Part shown: positions 56,810 to 64,000 of the stretch, piece by piece
Layout: every line of letters starts with the position of its first letter
Numbering within the stretch: position 1 is the stretch's first letter
Source: Acidobacteriota bacterium
GTDB taxonomy: Bacteria > Acidobacteriota > Holophagae > Holophagales > Holophagaceae
Direction: 5' to 3'
Length of the DNA: 64,000 bases
NCBI GenBank assembly: GCA_016195985.1
Contig: JACPYP010000005.1
Span: 44,894-108,893, forward strand
The notes under the pieces: generated by a model
Databases searched by the model: none
What the model was told of the DNA's origin: nothing
What the model saw: the letters and a program-made list of their open reading frames with translations, nothing else
Made by a program: the position numbers and the translations under genes

Positions 56810-57901
56810 TTAGCCATTCCAATTTGGGAAGCAGGTCTTCAGCCGGTCTACCGTGTGGCGCCACTTGGGGGTTGTGGGCTGACACACCGTGTTCTGGTTT
56901 CCAAACAGCCCCACTTCATTAAAGGCCTTGGACTCCTTCACAGCATCAAGCCATCCAACCCGCACGAAGTATTCGTCCTTCTCTGGATCATTCATGGACT
57001 GTCTGTAACGATCGGCATGTTTAAGGACATCAATTGCCGGACGCTCGCCTTCAGGAGTCATCACTACAAATTCACTTGAGGGCCGCACGGACTCAAGGAC
57101 ACGAGCAACACCGACATACCCAGTGCCCGGAATCTTCACCCATACCCGGTCACCAGGGGATAGCAATTTCAAGGTTTGGCTATACCAGCTTCCCCCGCCT
57201 GCGCTGATGTACCCGTATGCCTTTGCATCGTCCCAACTGCGTGAGGTCATGTCACCAAACGAAACGTAGTACTCACCGTTCCATGGTTCCTTCTCACCCT
57301 TCACTTTTGTTCCACTAGCCACATTGACCTGCGTCTCACCTGGATCAATCAGCCAGGCCCGACTGAGAAATTGCTCGTTGCCATGTTGGAACACTTGAAA
57401 GAAGACCGCGTTCACCGGGATATCTCGTGCATTGAGATATCCAATAATCCGCTCTGATGCTCCATCCAATTCAGCTGCAGCAATAATGATTTGATGTGAA
57501 TCGTTGAGGGTCTCTTCGTCGAGTTCAGTACCGAATCGTTGCTTGAAGGCTTCCTTTAGGTTCCCTTGGTTTGAGAACCGTTGATAGATTTGAGCAATCT
57601 TGTCGGGCGTGAGGTTTTCGACCCAACACGCGTAATCCAAGGCCTGCGCGACGATTTCCCGTGGTGTGCGGTCTCGCTTTAATTCGATCAGTACGAGTGA
57701 ACCGTCTGGAGCAACAGCGAGAAGGTCGATACGACCGCCAAAGCTGGTGACCTCTTGCCGCCCGATCAGCATCCATTCGCTCGAAAGAATCCGTGGATCC
57801 TCCACGATCATATCTTCGAGTTTTTGTTCGCTAACAAGCCGCCCTTGAGATAGTGCAACTGGCTTGTCTCCCACTTTCCACATTGAATGATTGATGGGCA
57901 T
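56810..57901 (-). CDS. PD-(D/E)XK nuclease-like protein (NucS/DUF91-like core)
   Basis: A 363-residue protein. The core GGRIDLLAVAPDGSLVLIEL-K matches a PD-(D/E)XK nuclease site, with D59, E73 and K75 and following QALDYACWV. This is like DUF91/NucS-type and Holliday-junction-resolvase-fold enzymes. The C-terminal half (about 200-363) includes WVKIPGTGYVGVARV, which looks like a small beta-barrel reader. The ATG at 57901 (MPINHSMWKVGD) has GGAG upstream; the earlier open frame overlaps the next gene. It is the last gene of the island operon, and the tRNA terminator follows on the other strand. Its GC is lower than the core. DNA cleavage is inferred. Confidence 0.75.
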   Translation of the reverse strand: MPINHSMWKVGDKPVALSQGRLVSEQKLEDMIVEDPRILSSEWMLIGRQEVTSFGGRIDLLAVAPDGSLVLIELKRDRTPREIVAQALDYACWVENLTPDKIAQIYQRFSNQGNLKEAFKQRFGTELDEETLNDSHQIIIAAAELDGASERIIGYLNARDIPVNAVFFQVFQHGNEQFLSRAWLIDPGETQVNVASGTKVKGEKEPWNGEYYVSFGDMTSRSWDDAKAYGYISAGGGSWYSQTLKLLSPGDRVWVKIPGTGYVGVARVLESVRPSSEFVVMTPEGERPAIDVLKHADRYRQSMNDPEKDEYFVRVGWLDAVKESKAFNEVGLFGNQNTVCQPTTPKWRHTVDRLKTCFPNWNG

Positions 57902-57935
57902 GAGCGAACTCCACAAAGGCGACAATGAGAACAAA

Positions 57936-58319
57936 TTAGAGATCTTGTTGAAGAAGCATCCATACATCTCTTGCAACAGACGGACCAATGCCCTTGATGC
58001 TACAAAGTAGTTCGGTGGCGTTGACTCTGTCGCCTCTGGCAATTAGAGCAGGCAGAGGATCAAGTTGCCTCGCAGAAACAGCCTTCATAAGGTCTACTAG
58101 CCGTCCGGCCATCATTTCCGTTAGCAGGCCTCTGTCATACCCCGTTTCTGCCAGACGAATCATGACTTTGCGAATGGGCTCCTTGGCAACGCTTTCACAG
58201 TCCAGGAGGCCCGCCTTCCTCAAGGCTGGGAGTATTGCGTAGGCCTTTTCGATTCCATACTTGTTCACCGCCAATACAGAAGCAACGATTGCGTCCAATT
58301 GATTCTGTGTGATATTCAC
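57936..58319 (-). CDS. Small helix-hairpin-helix protein
   Basis: A 127-residue protein. Near the C-terminus LLCSIKGIGPSVARDVWMLL is a helix-hairpin-helix, with the G-x-G hairpin at 110-112, suggesting non-specific DNA binding. The first 90 residues are helical and not recognised. The GTG start has GGAGGCGGC upstream. It lies between the type IIG gene (40 bases away) and the PD-(D/E)XK gene (34 bases away) on one strand, so it is probably co-expressed. A role as DNA-binding subunit for one of its neighbours is inference; similarity to endonuclease III-type HhH modules is only local. Confidence 0.7.
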   Translation of the reverse strand: MNITQNQLDAIVASVLAVNKYGIEKAYAILPALRKAGLLDCESVAKEPIRKVMIRLAETGYDRGLLTEMMAGRLVDLMKAVSARQLDPLPALIARGDRVNATELLCSIKGIGPSVARDVWMLLQQDL

Positions 58320-58359
58320 GCCGCCTCCAAAGAAAATTCGGAATTGATCTGAAACGTGA

Positions 58360-61300
58360 TTAGGTGTTCCTCACTTGTTCCCACTCTTCGCTGGTGAATC
58401 CGTAATGATTCTTGATCATCTCGTCTATAGCGCGTTCCTTCTTCCCCGCCTCATCATCCAATGCGATTCGATCATTAGCCGCTGATGGTGATGCTGGGTC
58501 AATACTCGAAATCTCTAAAGAGATCTTGTGTCGACGCTTTGCGAGAGCAATTAATGCCAGCTTCTCCTTCGGTTCCATTAAAGGAATGGGTAGTTTTCGC
58601 AGGCAAAAATCCAGCGGCTCAAAAAAGCCTCCCGCCTTTGGAACCGAAATTCGTTTGGCGAACCAAGTCGCAAGGCTTGCGTTCAAAACCCCAAGGAGAA
58701 AATAACCCTCCTCCTCATCTCCTGTCGCTAATCCGTATATTCTAGCGTTATCAAGTAATTGGCCAGAATCATCAAGCGCAAACGTCAGTTTTTGAACTGT
58801 CGTTGGGAACACCAACTTTGTTAGAGATTGTTTTTCTAGATTTTGCTTTCTTGAGTATTCCCACCATTGAGATCTATCAATCCCATTCCGGTTTTCAAGT
58901 CCCTGGAATTGCCTGATTCCTCTTGAGGCAGCTCTGGCGGCCTTGTGACGATTCGCATAGTTTTGAAATTTTGGAAAGGAGGGGAGATCTATCAAGTTCC
59001 AATCGCCTGTTGCGGTCCGAAAGTAAGGGAAGATCGACCGGCGTCCAAGATCCTTGATCGCATATCGTTCAACACACCCTGAATCAAGAAGCGGCCGTAC
59101 AAGGTGGGGTTCAAGCAGGAAAGAATGTGTATTCTCAAGGCCGCTAAAGTAGCTTCCAGGTGATCCAGGCGAAGATTCTCGAACATAGAAGAAGTCATTC
59201 ATTCCCGTAACAATTCCCTGGAAGGCCCCCCCCTTGGTAGTGTCCCAATCAAGGTAATCCTCAAGATTGGCACTCCTACGCTGAACGGAATCCCTTATTC
59301 CCACATCGGATGGTGCCCAGATTGGCCAGTACATTTCTCGACCCGCTGGCTTCACCTGGACTGGCAATTCAGACCACGGAACTATCCTTTTCATGGGCAC
59401 CATCGCCGCATTCTCGGCAATTGGTTCGTAGGGTGATCCCGCAATCTGATCTCTAATCCCAGTTGGAGCGTCTACTAGCCATACTCCAGCCTCACAGGGG
59501 GTGGCCGTAAAAAACCAAAGAGCAGTGTAGGTCATGACACCGTCAAAAATTTGGTGGTCACGAAAATGGACCACACCTTCTAGATTTTGCCCGGTTGCCA
59601 AGACCTGCCGAAGTCCTTCACCATACTTCACAAGAGTCCATGGGGTGGGAGCAATCATTCCCATCCGTCCATGCGATGCGAGAAGGTCCCGAAAGCCTAA
59701 ATGTATGAATGGAGTGCACAGGTCGAAACTACCTGTTGCCACTTCGGGGAATATGGAACTGATGGCCGCACGAGATGCAGAATCAACAAGATCTTGAATT
59801 TTCACGTAGGGTGGATTGGCTAGCACAGCATCAAACCCGGGATTCAAGTAATGAACGCGGGTTCGTGTTCCCCGAGTGCTTGGCCCTATGGTTCTCCCCC
59901 TTCGTGCCTTCAGGTATGTTGTCTTATCACGGTAAATTCGCGTGGTTCGAATTGGATCACATGCGAAAACTGTAGGGAATCTCGCCGACCAAGTTGCCTT
60001 GGAGACCAGGCTATTCCCAGTAACAATCTGCTCATCTAAGTTTACCAATACCGCCGTATCAGGGTTTTGATGTTCGCCTATTAGTTGGACAATGTCTGCA
60101 CGTTCAACACCCTTGGTCCATACAGCCAGTTGAGCATATGAAACCGCCTCCGCATGAAGGTCTTGGCCAAATATCGCCAACTCCATCGGCTTGCGACCAA
60201 GAAGGATTTCGAGAGCCTGGGAGCGCTCCGAAGCAGGATCCTTCTCACCGTGGCCTTCCATTGCCTCAAGAAGCGTAATAGGGCCGGAGGACAAGTGAAT
60301 CGGTTCAGGAAGAGATGCAAAGGCAGATCGAACGTTAATAGCATCATCTTCCATCACAATAAATTTGAGGAAATGAAGCGCAGAGGCTAGAAAAGCACCT
60401 GAGCCACAGGCCGGATCTATGATTCGAAGTGAAGCGAGAGCATCCCACCTTCGTCTGAATTGATGAAACGCAAACAACGAGTGTGATTCTGTAATTCCTT
60501 CTGTTACGAGGCTAGAGTCAGCCCTCTTGAATGCATCCCGCACTAAGGGTGAGAGAGTTTGTACCGTCACAGCTCGACATATATATTCCGGAGTGTAGAT
60601 AATGCCATCCTGAACCTGCTTGATCGTGCGTGCTTCGAAATGCTTCAACCCTTGTTCAAATATTTGCCCGAGAAGAGTAGACCCACTATCTAGATCCGCT
60701 ACATTTGCAAGGTTGAATGCACTATCAATGGTGTCATCCAGGAGTGCACCAGGCTTGGGTTTTATATCATCAAGGCCAATCTTGTACCTGAAAAGTCCAC
60801 CATTGAAGTGTGGAACCAGGACTCGCTTCTCTTTGCTGAAGCCGGTATCCATTGCTCGAAATAGAAGCTGAAGTCCGTCCCATTTCGAGAGTGGATTTAG
60901 TGGGTGAACGACTTGTTTGCATGTGTTGAAGAGCATCGGCTCAAGGAGACCATGCTTATTCACAAATCCACAAAACAGCATCCGACTTACTAAGTGCTGT
61001 CCACCTTGCCATGCAGAATCCCTCTCTGCATCACCAGGAGACTCTGGGGCCCCATCCGCAGACAGCAGGATTTTTTGAAATCCGAGAATTACTTTGTCAA
61101 TTTCCTTGTGGATAGATTCAGCCAGTGAGGCAGGAGCTTCTTCCGTTACATCAAGGGTCAAATCAAGCCGAGCCTTGAGGTCACCAATCGGAAGTAGCTG
61201 CTCAGGTGCAAGCAGGAATGCGAGCTCCTTGAGGTGTCCTTCTGCCTCTGCTGTAGGCAGGATTGCTTGCTCTTCGAGGTCGAAACGCCAAAACCTAGTG

Positions 61301-61881
61301 ATTCGCTGCTGAAATCTATATAGCCGAATTTCCTTTAGGTTCGTGACGATGATGAAATTGGGTGTGCCCTCTCGGCAGATTGTCGCGTAGGCAAAAGCCT
61401 GATCGGGAGCAGTCTGGCCATTGCTGTTTCGAGACGTGTCTAGGTCACAGTCGGTCCCCTTTGACTCAATCACTACAGATACAGTTCCACCAGTGCTAGC
61501 CCCTGAGGACGCAAAGCGTCCCAGAGCTGCATCCATGGGCTTCCCCCTAACCGATGCAACCGAAGTGGCCGTCCCAAATTGTGTTCGAAGAGTCAGAGCC
61601 CCAGTAAATCCAGGACCCTTGTACCCAAGCCCAGTCTGAAAAATATCTAGAACGAAGTCCCGTTCATGCTCGCTTTCCTTCAAAGTTTCACCAGCAGCCT
61701 TTGCTGCAACCACTTTTGCCATCCATTTAGCAACGGCTGTGCGCAGATCTGGTGGCACAGGCGTCTGAGCACAAAGTGCGTCCAAACGCTCCTGACTCAG
61801 AAGAGGGGAGAACCCGTTGGCGTGAAGGCTTTGAGGGAAATGCATACCTCTATCATCAGACCTTTTCATTAACTTATGCAA
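58360..61881 (-). CDS. Type IIG restriction endonuclease-methyltransferase
   Basis: A 1173-residue fused enzyme. The N-terminal region has a nuclease-like core: D117 in KPMDAAL, then E139 and K141 in VVIESKG. A helical linker follows. The adenine methyltransferase domain has motif X (YTPEYICRAV, about 429), motif I DPACGSGAF at 489-497 and catalytic NPPY at 689-692. The C-terminal third, ending PKAGGFFEPLDFCLRKLPIP and onwards, looks like a target-recognition domain of Eco57I/TaqI type. The TTG at 61881 has GGAG suitably spaced; ATGs at 61869 and 61845 are alternatives. It would methylate host sites and cut unmodified DNA. BREX PglX is an alternative, but no BREX partners are present. Confidence 0.85.
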   Translation of the reverse strand: MHKLMKRSDDRGMHFPQSLHANGFSPLLSQERLDALCAQTPVPPDLRTAVAKWMAKVVAAKAAGETLKESEHERDFVLDIFQTGLGYKGPGFTGALTLRTQFGTATSVASVRGKPMDAALGRFASSGASTGGTVSVVIESKGTDCDLDTSRNSNGQTAPDQAFAYATICREGTPNFIIVTNLKEIRLYRFQQRITRFWRFDLEEQAILPTAEAEGHLKELAFLLAPEQLLPIGDLKARLDLTLDVTEEAPASLAESIHKEIDKVILGFQKILLSADGAPESPGDAERDSAWQGGQHLVSRMLFCGFVNKHGLLEPMLFNTCKQVVHPLNPLSKWDGLQLLFRAMDTGFSKEKRVLVPHFNGGLFRYKIGLDDIKPKPGALLDDTIDSAFNLANVADLDSGSTLLGQIFEQGLKHFEARTIKQVQDGIIYTPEYICRAVTVQTLSPLVRDAFKRADSSLVTEGITESHSLFAFHQFRRRWDALASLRIIDPACGSGAFLASALHFLKFIVMEDDAINVRSAFASLPEPIHLSSGPITLLEAMEGHGEKDPASERSQALEILLGRKPMELAIFGQDLHAEAVSYAQLAVWTKGVERADIVQLIGEHQNPDTAVLVNLDEQIVTGNSLVSKATWSARFPTVFACDPIRTTRIYRDKTTYLKARRGRTIGPSTRGTRTRVHYLNPGFDAVLANPPYVKIQDLVDSASRAAISSIFPEVATGSFDLCTPFIHLGFRDLLASHGRMGMIAPTPWTLVKYGEGLRQVLATGQNLEGVVHFRDHQIFDGVMTYTALWFFTATPCEAGVWLVDAPTGIRDQIAGSPYEPIAENAAMVPMKRIVPWSELPVQVKPAGREMYWPIWAPSDVGIRDSVQRRSANLEDYLDWDTTKGGAFQGIVTGMNDFFYVRESSPGSPGSYFSGLENTHSFLLEPHLVRPLLDSGCVERYAIKDLGRRSIFPYFRTATGDWNLIDLPSFPKFQNYANRHKAARAASRGIRQFQGLENRNGIDRSQWWEYSRKQNLEKQSLTKLVFPTTVQKLTFALDDSGQLLDNARIYGLATGDEEEGYFLLGVLNASLATWFAKRISVPKAGGFFEPLDFCLRKLPIPLMEPKEKLALIALAKRRHKISLEISSIDPASPSAANDRIALDDEAGKKERAIDEMIKNHYGFTSEEWEQVRNT

Positions 61882-62199
61882 TGCTCAAGCTCCGATGAGC
61901 GCAGAGAACAGCCGGTGAAGGCGCAATTCTGGGGATCATGTAATTCAGAAGGCCTCTCGCCCGGGGATTAAGTCCCCCAGGTCTGTGCCGGACAATCCAG
62001 CGATCCTCGAATTCTCCCGGATCGAAATCCTCACACCTAGAGCCATTGCCCTACAGGCCGAGAAAGGCATTGATAAATATACACTTGCCTATTTCCCAAG
62101 GCTTGGAGTGAGAATTATGACCAGGGAGTCGTCGACAGATCCTGGAATTGGTTCCTTCATCCGAAAGCTTTTCATTCCATTCATCAGTTGTGAGGCTTC
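61882..62199. other. Intergenic region between divergent island genes
   Basis: About 318 bases lie between the type IIG start and the DUF3800 start. They hold a small hairpin, GGGGA/TCCCC at about 61963-61977, and AT-rich sequence from about 62070. An open frame of 122 codons here overlaps the DUF3800 gene and shows no protein-like features. No recognisable promoter or RNA gene could be defined. Confidence 0.4.
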
Positions 62200-62901
62200 A
62201 TGGCTCAGACATTTAACATCTACTGCGATGAAAGCTGCCACCTGGAGAATGACCACATTCCAGTCATGGTGCTTGGTGCCATATCTTGTCCAGCAGAGAA
62301 GGCTCGCATTTGTGCAGAGGAAATTCGGGCAATCAAATCTAGGCATGAATTGAGCCCTAACTTCGAAATCAAGTGGACCAAGGTCTCAGCAAGCAAAATC
62401 GATTTTTATATGGAGCTTCTAGAATATTTTTTTCGAAATTCGGATTTAAAATTTCGAGGCTTAATCGCACCAAAAGTGCAACTCGATCACGAAAAATTCA
62501 ATCAGACACATACCCAATGGTATTATAAAATGTACTTCGATTTATTAAAAGTTATTATATATCCTGTCAATTGTTATCGAATATTTTTAGATATTAGAGA
62601 TACCCATGGTGGTAGTCGCATAAAGACACTAAAAAGAGCCTTGAAATCAGATTGTAATGATAATAATGGTGAAATAATCACTACCATTCAATTGGTCCAT
62701 TCTCATGAAATTGAATTAATGCAGCTTGCAGATCTGCTAATTGGAGCAATTTCTTACTTGAACAGAGGCTTGTCAACCAATGAAGGAAAGTTGAAATTAA
62801 TCGAGAAATTTAAAATATTATCAGGTCGTGACCTTATAAGCACAACCCCATACGGAGCAGGAAAAGTAAATCTTCTCCGATGGAAAGGAATGGGGGCATA
62901 G
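62200..62901 (+). CDS. DUF3800-family protein
   Basis: A 233-residue protein of the DUF3800 family, which has an RNase H-like fold and is common in phage and defence regions. Visible family features are the start FNIYCDESCHLENDH (acidic D-E), a lysine-containing central block (FEIKWTKVSASK), CYRIFLDIRDT and the C-terminal ELMQLADLLIGAI. It probably acts on nucleic acid. The ATG at 62200 has GAGG upstream. The coding sequence is much AT-richer than the operon to its left (poly-T and AAA runs), suggesting a separate origin. It is followed by another small gene two bases on. No activity has been shown here. Confidence 0.8.
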   Translation: MAQTFNIYCDESCHLENDHIPVMVLGAISCPAEKARICAEEIRAIKSRHELSPNFEIKWTKVSASKIDFYMELLEYFFRNSDLKFRGLIAPKVQLDHEKFNQTHTQWYYKMYFDLLKVIIYPVNCYRIFLDIRDTHGGSRIKTLKRALKSDCNDNNGEIITTIQLVHSHEIELMQLADLLIGAISYLNRGLSTNEGKLKLIEKFKILSGRDLISTTPYGAGKVNLLRWKGMGA

Positions 62902-62903
62902 CG

Positions 62904-63404
62904 ATGCCTCCACATTGGTTACCTGGTCTTCTGCAAACCAATGGTGTTCCAACCACCGTGTATCAGTCCTTATTTGCGATATTTCAGCGAGAAATCCAGG
63001 CAGGGGGGCTGACCTATGGGAGTCTCCCAATTGTCTGGAATACCGGAATAAAGAGTGATGGGCCTGGTTACGGGTACCCGGAAGGTTTTTGGCACTTAAT
63101 TGAACGGAAAAACCAACGGACTGGAGTGCGTGAGTTCGACCCCCGAAGAGCTGAAAGGTTGTCTTGGTTTGCAGCCGTCTTGAATAATGCCACTTCGCCT
63201 GAGGTCATTTGCTTTAAATATAAAGAGGGAGATGGAAAGGTGAATACATACTTATGGCTCAAGAACGATGACTACGTAATTGTCCTTCGTGAACAAAAAC
63301 GCCAGTATGGGCAAGTGATGATGATAATGAGCGCATATCACATTGACGGACCATCCTCACAGCGACAGATGGCCGGAAAGTACGAGCGAAGGATTACCTC
63401 CTAA
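62904..63404 (+). CDS. Small protein with possible BECR-type nuclease fold
   Basis: A 166-residue protein. The pattern FWHLIERKNQRTG, WLKNDDYVIVLREQKRQ and MSAYHIDG, with conserved-looking His, Arg and Tyr residues late in the chain, resembles phage nucleases of the barnase-EndoU-colicin-RelE (BECR) group; this is a tentative pattern match. The first 60 residues are not recognised. The ATG at 62904 begins MPPHWLPGLLQTNG, two bases past the DUF3800 stop; an earlier ATG at 62880 is possible. Tight linkage suggests co-expression with DUF3800, perhaps as effector and partner. It ends before a GC-rich hairpin at 63411-63434. Confidence 0.55.
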   Translation: MPPHWLPGLLQTNGVPTTVYQSLFAIFQREIQAGGLTYGSLPIVWNTGIKSDGPGYGYPEGFWHLIERKNQRTGVREFDPRRAERLSWFAAVLNNATSPEVICFKYKEGDGKVNTYLWLKNDDYVIVLREQKRQYGQVMMIMSAYHIDGPSSQRQMAGKYERRITS

Positions 63405-63861
63405 ATGACATCCGCCGCCCATGAGGACGGCGGACGATCTCTTTCTACACATGGCAGATGAGGCTAAGTGAAGGATGGGGAGTTTTCCCTCCAAATTCAA
63501 TGGGCCATTTCGGTCACTCGTTTGTCATTGTTTGGAAATAGTTTAAAGCAAAAGGCTTAATTCACAAGCTGGTTTTCACATTTTCGAGTCTGTGCCTTGG
63601 ATCACTTCCCTGGGGTGATCCTCTCCGAGGGTTATCGGACCATCTCCTCCCCCTCTGAATCCAAGTGCTTGTTGAGGGAAACCCTAGGATAGCCCTATGA
63701 GCTTGACTTGCCTCAATTTCGTAGGTTACCCGGGCCTTCCTTGCCCTCCGGTTCGATTGAGTCTTAGCCCCAGCATTATTTCCGGGTCTTCTCCCTCCTG
63801 AAGTAGCGTGGGATGACCTGCCAGATGACCTGCCAGGTGACCGGCTGTGGAACGCCCGGTG
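63405..63861. other. Non-coding stretch between island genes and the IS element
   Basis: No open frame with protein-like features is present. A hairpin TCCGCCG/CGGCGGA lies at 63411-63434 and could end the DUF3800 transcript. Near 63812-63840 GATGACCTGCCA is tandemly duplicated. The rest may be degraded DNA flanking the insertion. Confidence 0.45.
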
Positions 63862-64000
63862 TGTACTGACCTAGCAAAAGCTGCTCAAGGTTGGGTATTA
63901 AGCAGGTAGGTTTGGCGAGGCGTCTTCATGCCGAGGGCCTGGTGAGGCCGCTGGTGGTTATAGAAGTGAATCCAGTCGCTAACAACGCGGGAAGCGTGCT
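63862..64000 (-). mobile_element. IS3-family insertion sequence, right-end fragment
   Basis: The element's end is likely at about 63862, where TGTACTGACC resembles IS3-group terminal repeats. It runs off the window to the right, so only one end is visible, and no target-site duplication can be checked. Its transposase is given separately. Confidence 0.7.
63885..64000 (-). CDS. IS3-family transposase, C-terminal end (partial)
   Basis: The last 37 codons of an IS3-type DDE transposase (OrfB) are read on the minus strand. The sequence ending includes SDWIHFYNHQRPHQALG and then KTPRQTYLLNTQP, the classic IS3/IS150 C-terminus. The stop is at 63887-63885. The remainder, including the catalytic residues, lies beyond the window. 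Confidence 0.85.
   Translation of the reverse strand, partial: HASRVVSDWIHFYNHQRPHQALGMKTPRQTYLLNTQP

Noticed and set aside
56663..57079. Plus-strand gene after tRNA-Glu
   Set aside because: It is antisense to the end of the PD-(D/E)XK gene and starts in the tRNA terminator.
58360..61881. BREX PglX methylase
   Set aside because: The N-terminal nuclease-like core and the lack of brxA/B/C, pglZ or brxL nearby fit a type IIG enzyme better.
61985..62353. Gene of 122 codons ahead of DUF3800
   Set aside because: It overlaps the start of the better-supported DUF3800 gene in another frame and has no family-like features.

Overview
The window looks like a stretch of chromosome from a high-GC, Gram-negative soil or sediment bacterium. 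A large Oar-type TonB-dependent receptor with an N-terminal carboxypeptidase-like domain, many secreted peptidases, BamA/Skp/outer-membrane genes and a FadH-type dienoyl-CoA reductase together suggest Acidobacteriota, perhaps the Holophaga/Geothrix side. That placement is inference; no rRNA gene is present to confirm it. Positions 1 to about 56,670 have a uniform GC-rich core character. From about 56,680 to the right edge the composition drops, and the gene content changes to DNA-modification and nuclease genes plus part of an insertion sequence.

Left part (1-16 kb): an AT-rich upstream block leads into a dienoyl-CoA reductase, followed by a serine hydrolase and a YcaQ-type DNA glycosylase. 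Next comes a same-strand set: an RpiR regulator, a TonB-dependent receptor, a secreted cyanophycinase-like peptidase, an M14 carboxypeptidase, isoaspartyl dipeptidase, a YfcC-type transporter and an M28 peptidase. The last five are joined by ATGA/GTGA overlaps or very short gaps. They read as a locus for taking up and degrading isoaspartyl peptides or cyanophycin from outside the cell.

Middle (16-41 kb): a CapA-like phosphatase, a TPMT-like methyltransferase, a decayed alpha/beta hydrolase, PlsC, a three-gene NitT/TauT-type ABC importer, a VOC protein, mutS, an LhgO-type oxidase, an SDR/TetR pair with a perfect 16-bp operator, ThrE, a TlpA-like thioredoxin and a DUF5009-type acyltransferase. 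A 108-bp tandem repeat array and an orphan secreted protein follow, then clpB. A translationally coupled signalling run comes next: REC-HD-GYP, REC-sensor, NagZ and REC-GGDEF.

Right core (41-56.7 kb): metK, a coiled-coil lipoprotein, a VolA-like surface lipase, then a minus-strand run clpC-bamA-ompH-MFS-acyltransferase. purA and tRNA-Lys/tRNA-Glu follow.

Right edge (56.7-64 kb): a genomic island next to tRNA-Glu. It has a minus-strand operon of a type IIG restriction-methylase, a small helix-hairpin-helix protein and a PD-(D/E)XK nuclease-like protein. Then comes an AT-rich pair of a DUF3800 protein and a small nuclease-like protein, and the 3' end of an IS3-family transposase. This island is the best candidate for an undescribed (defence) system. 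Several intergenic gaps across the window carry related imperfect palindromes.
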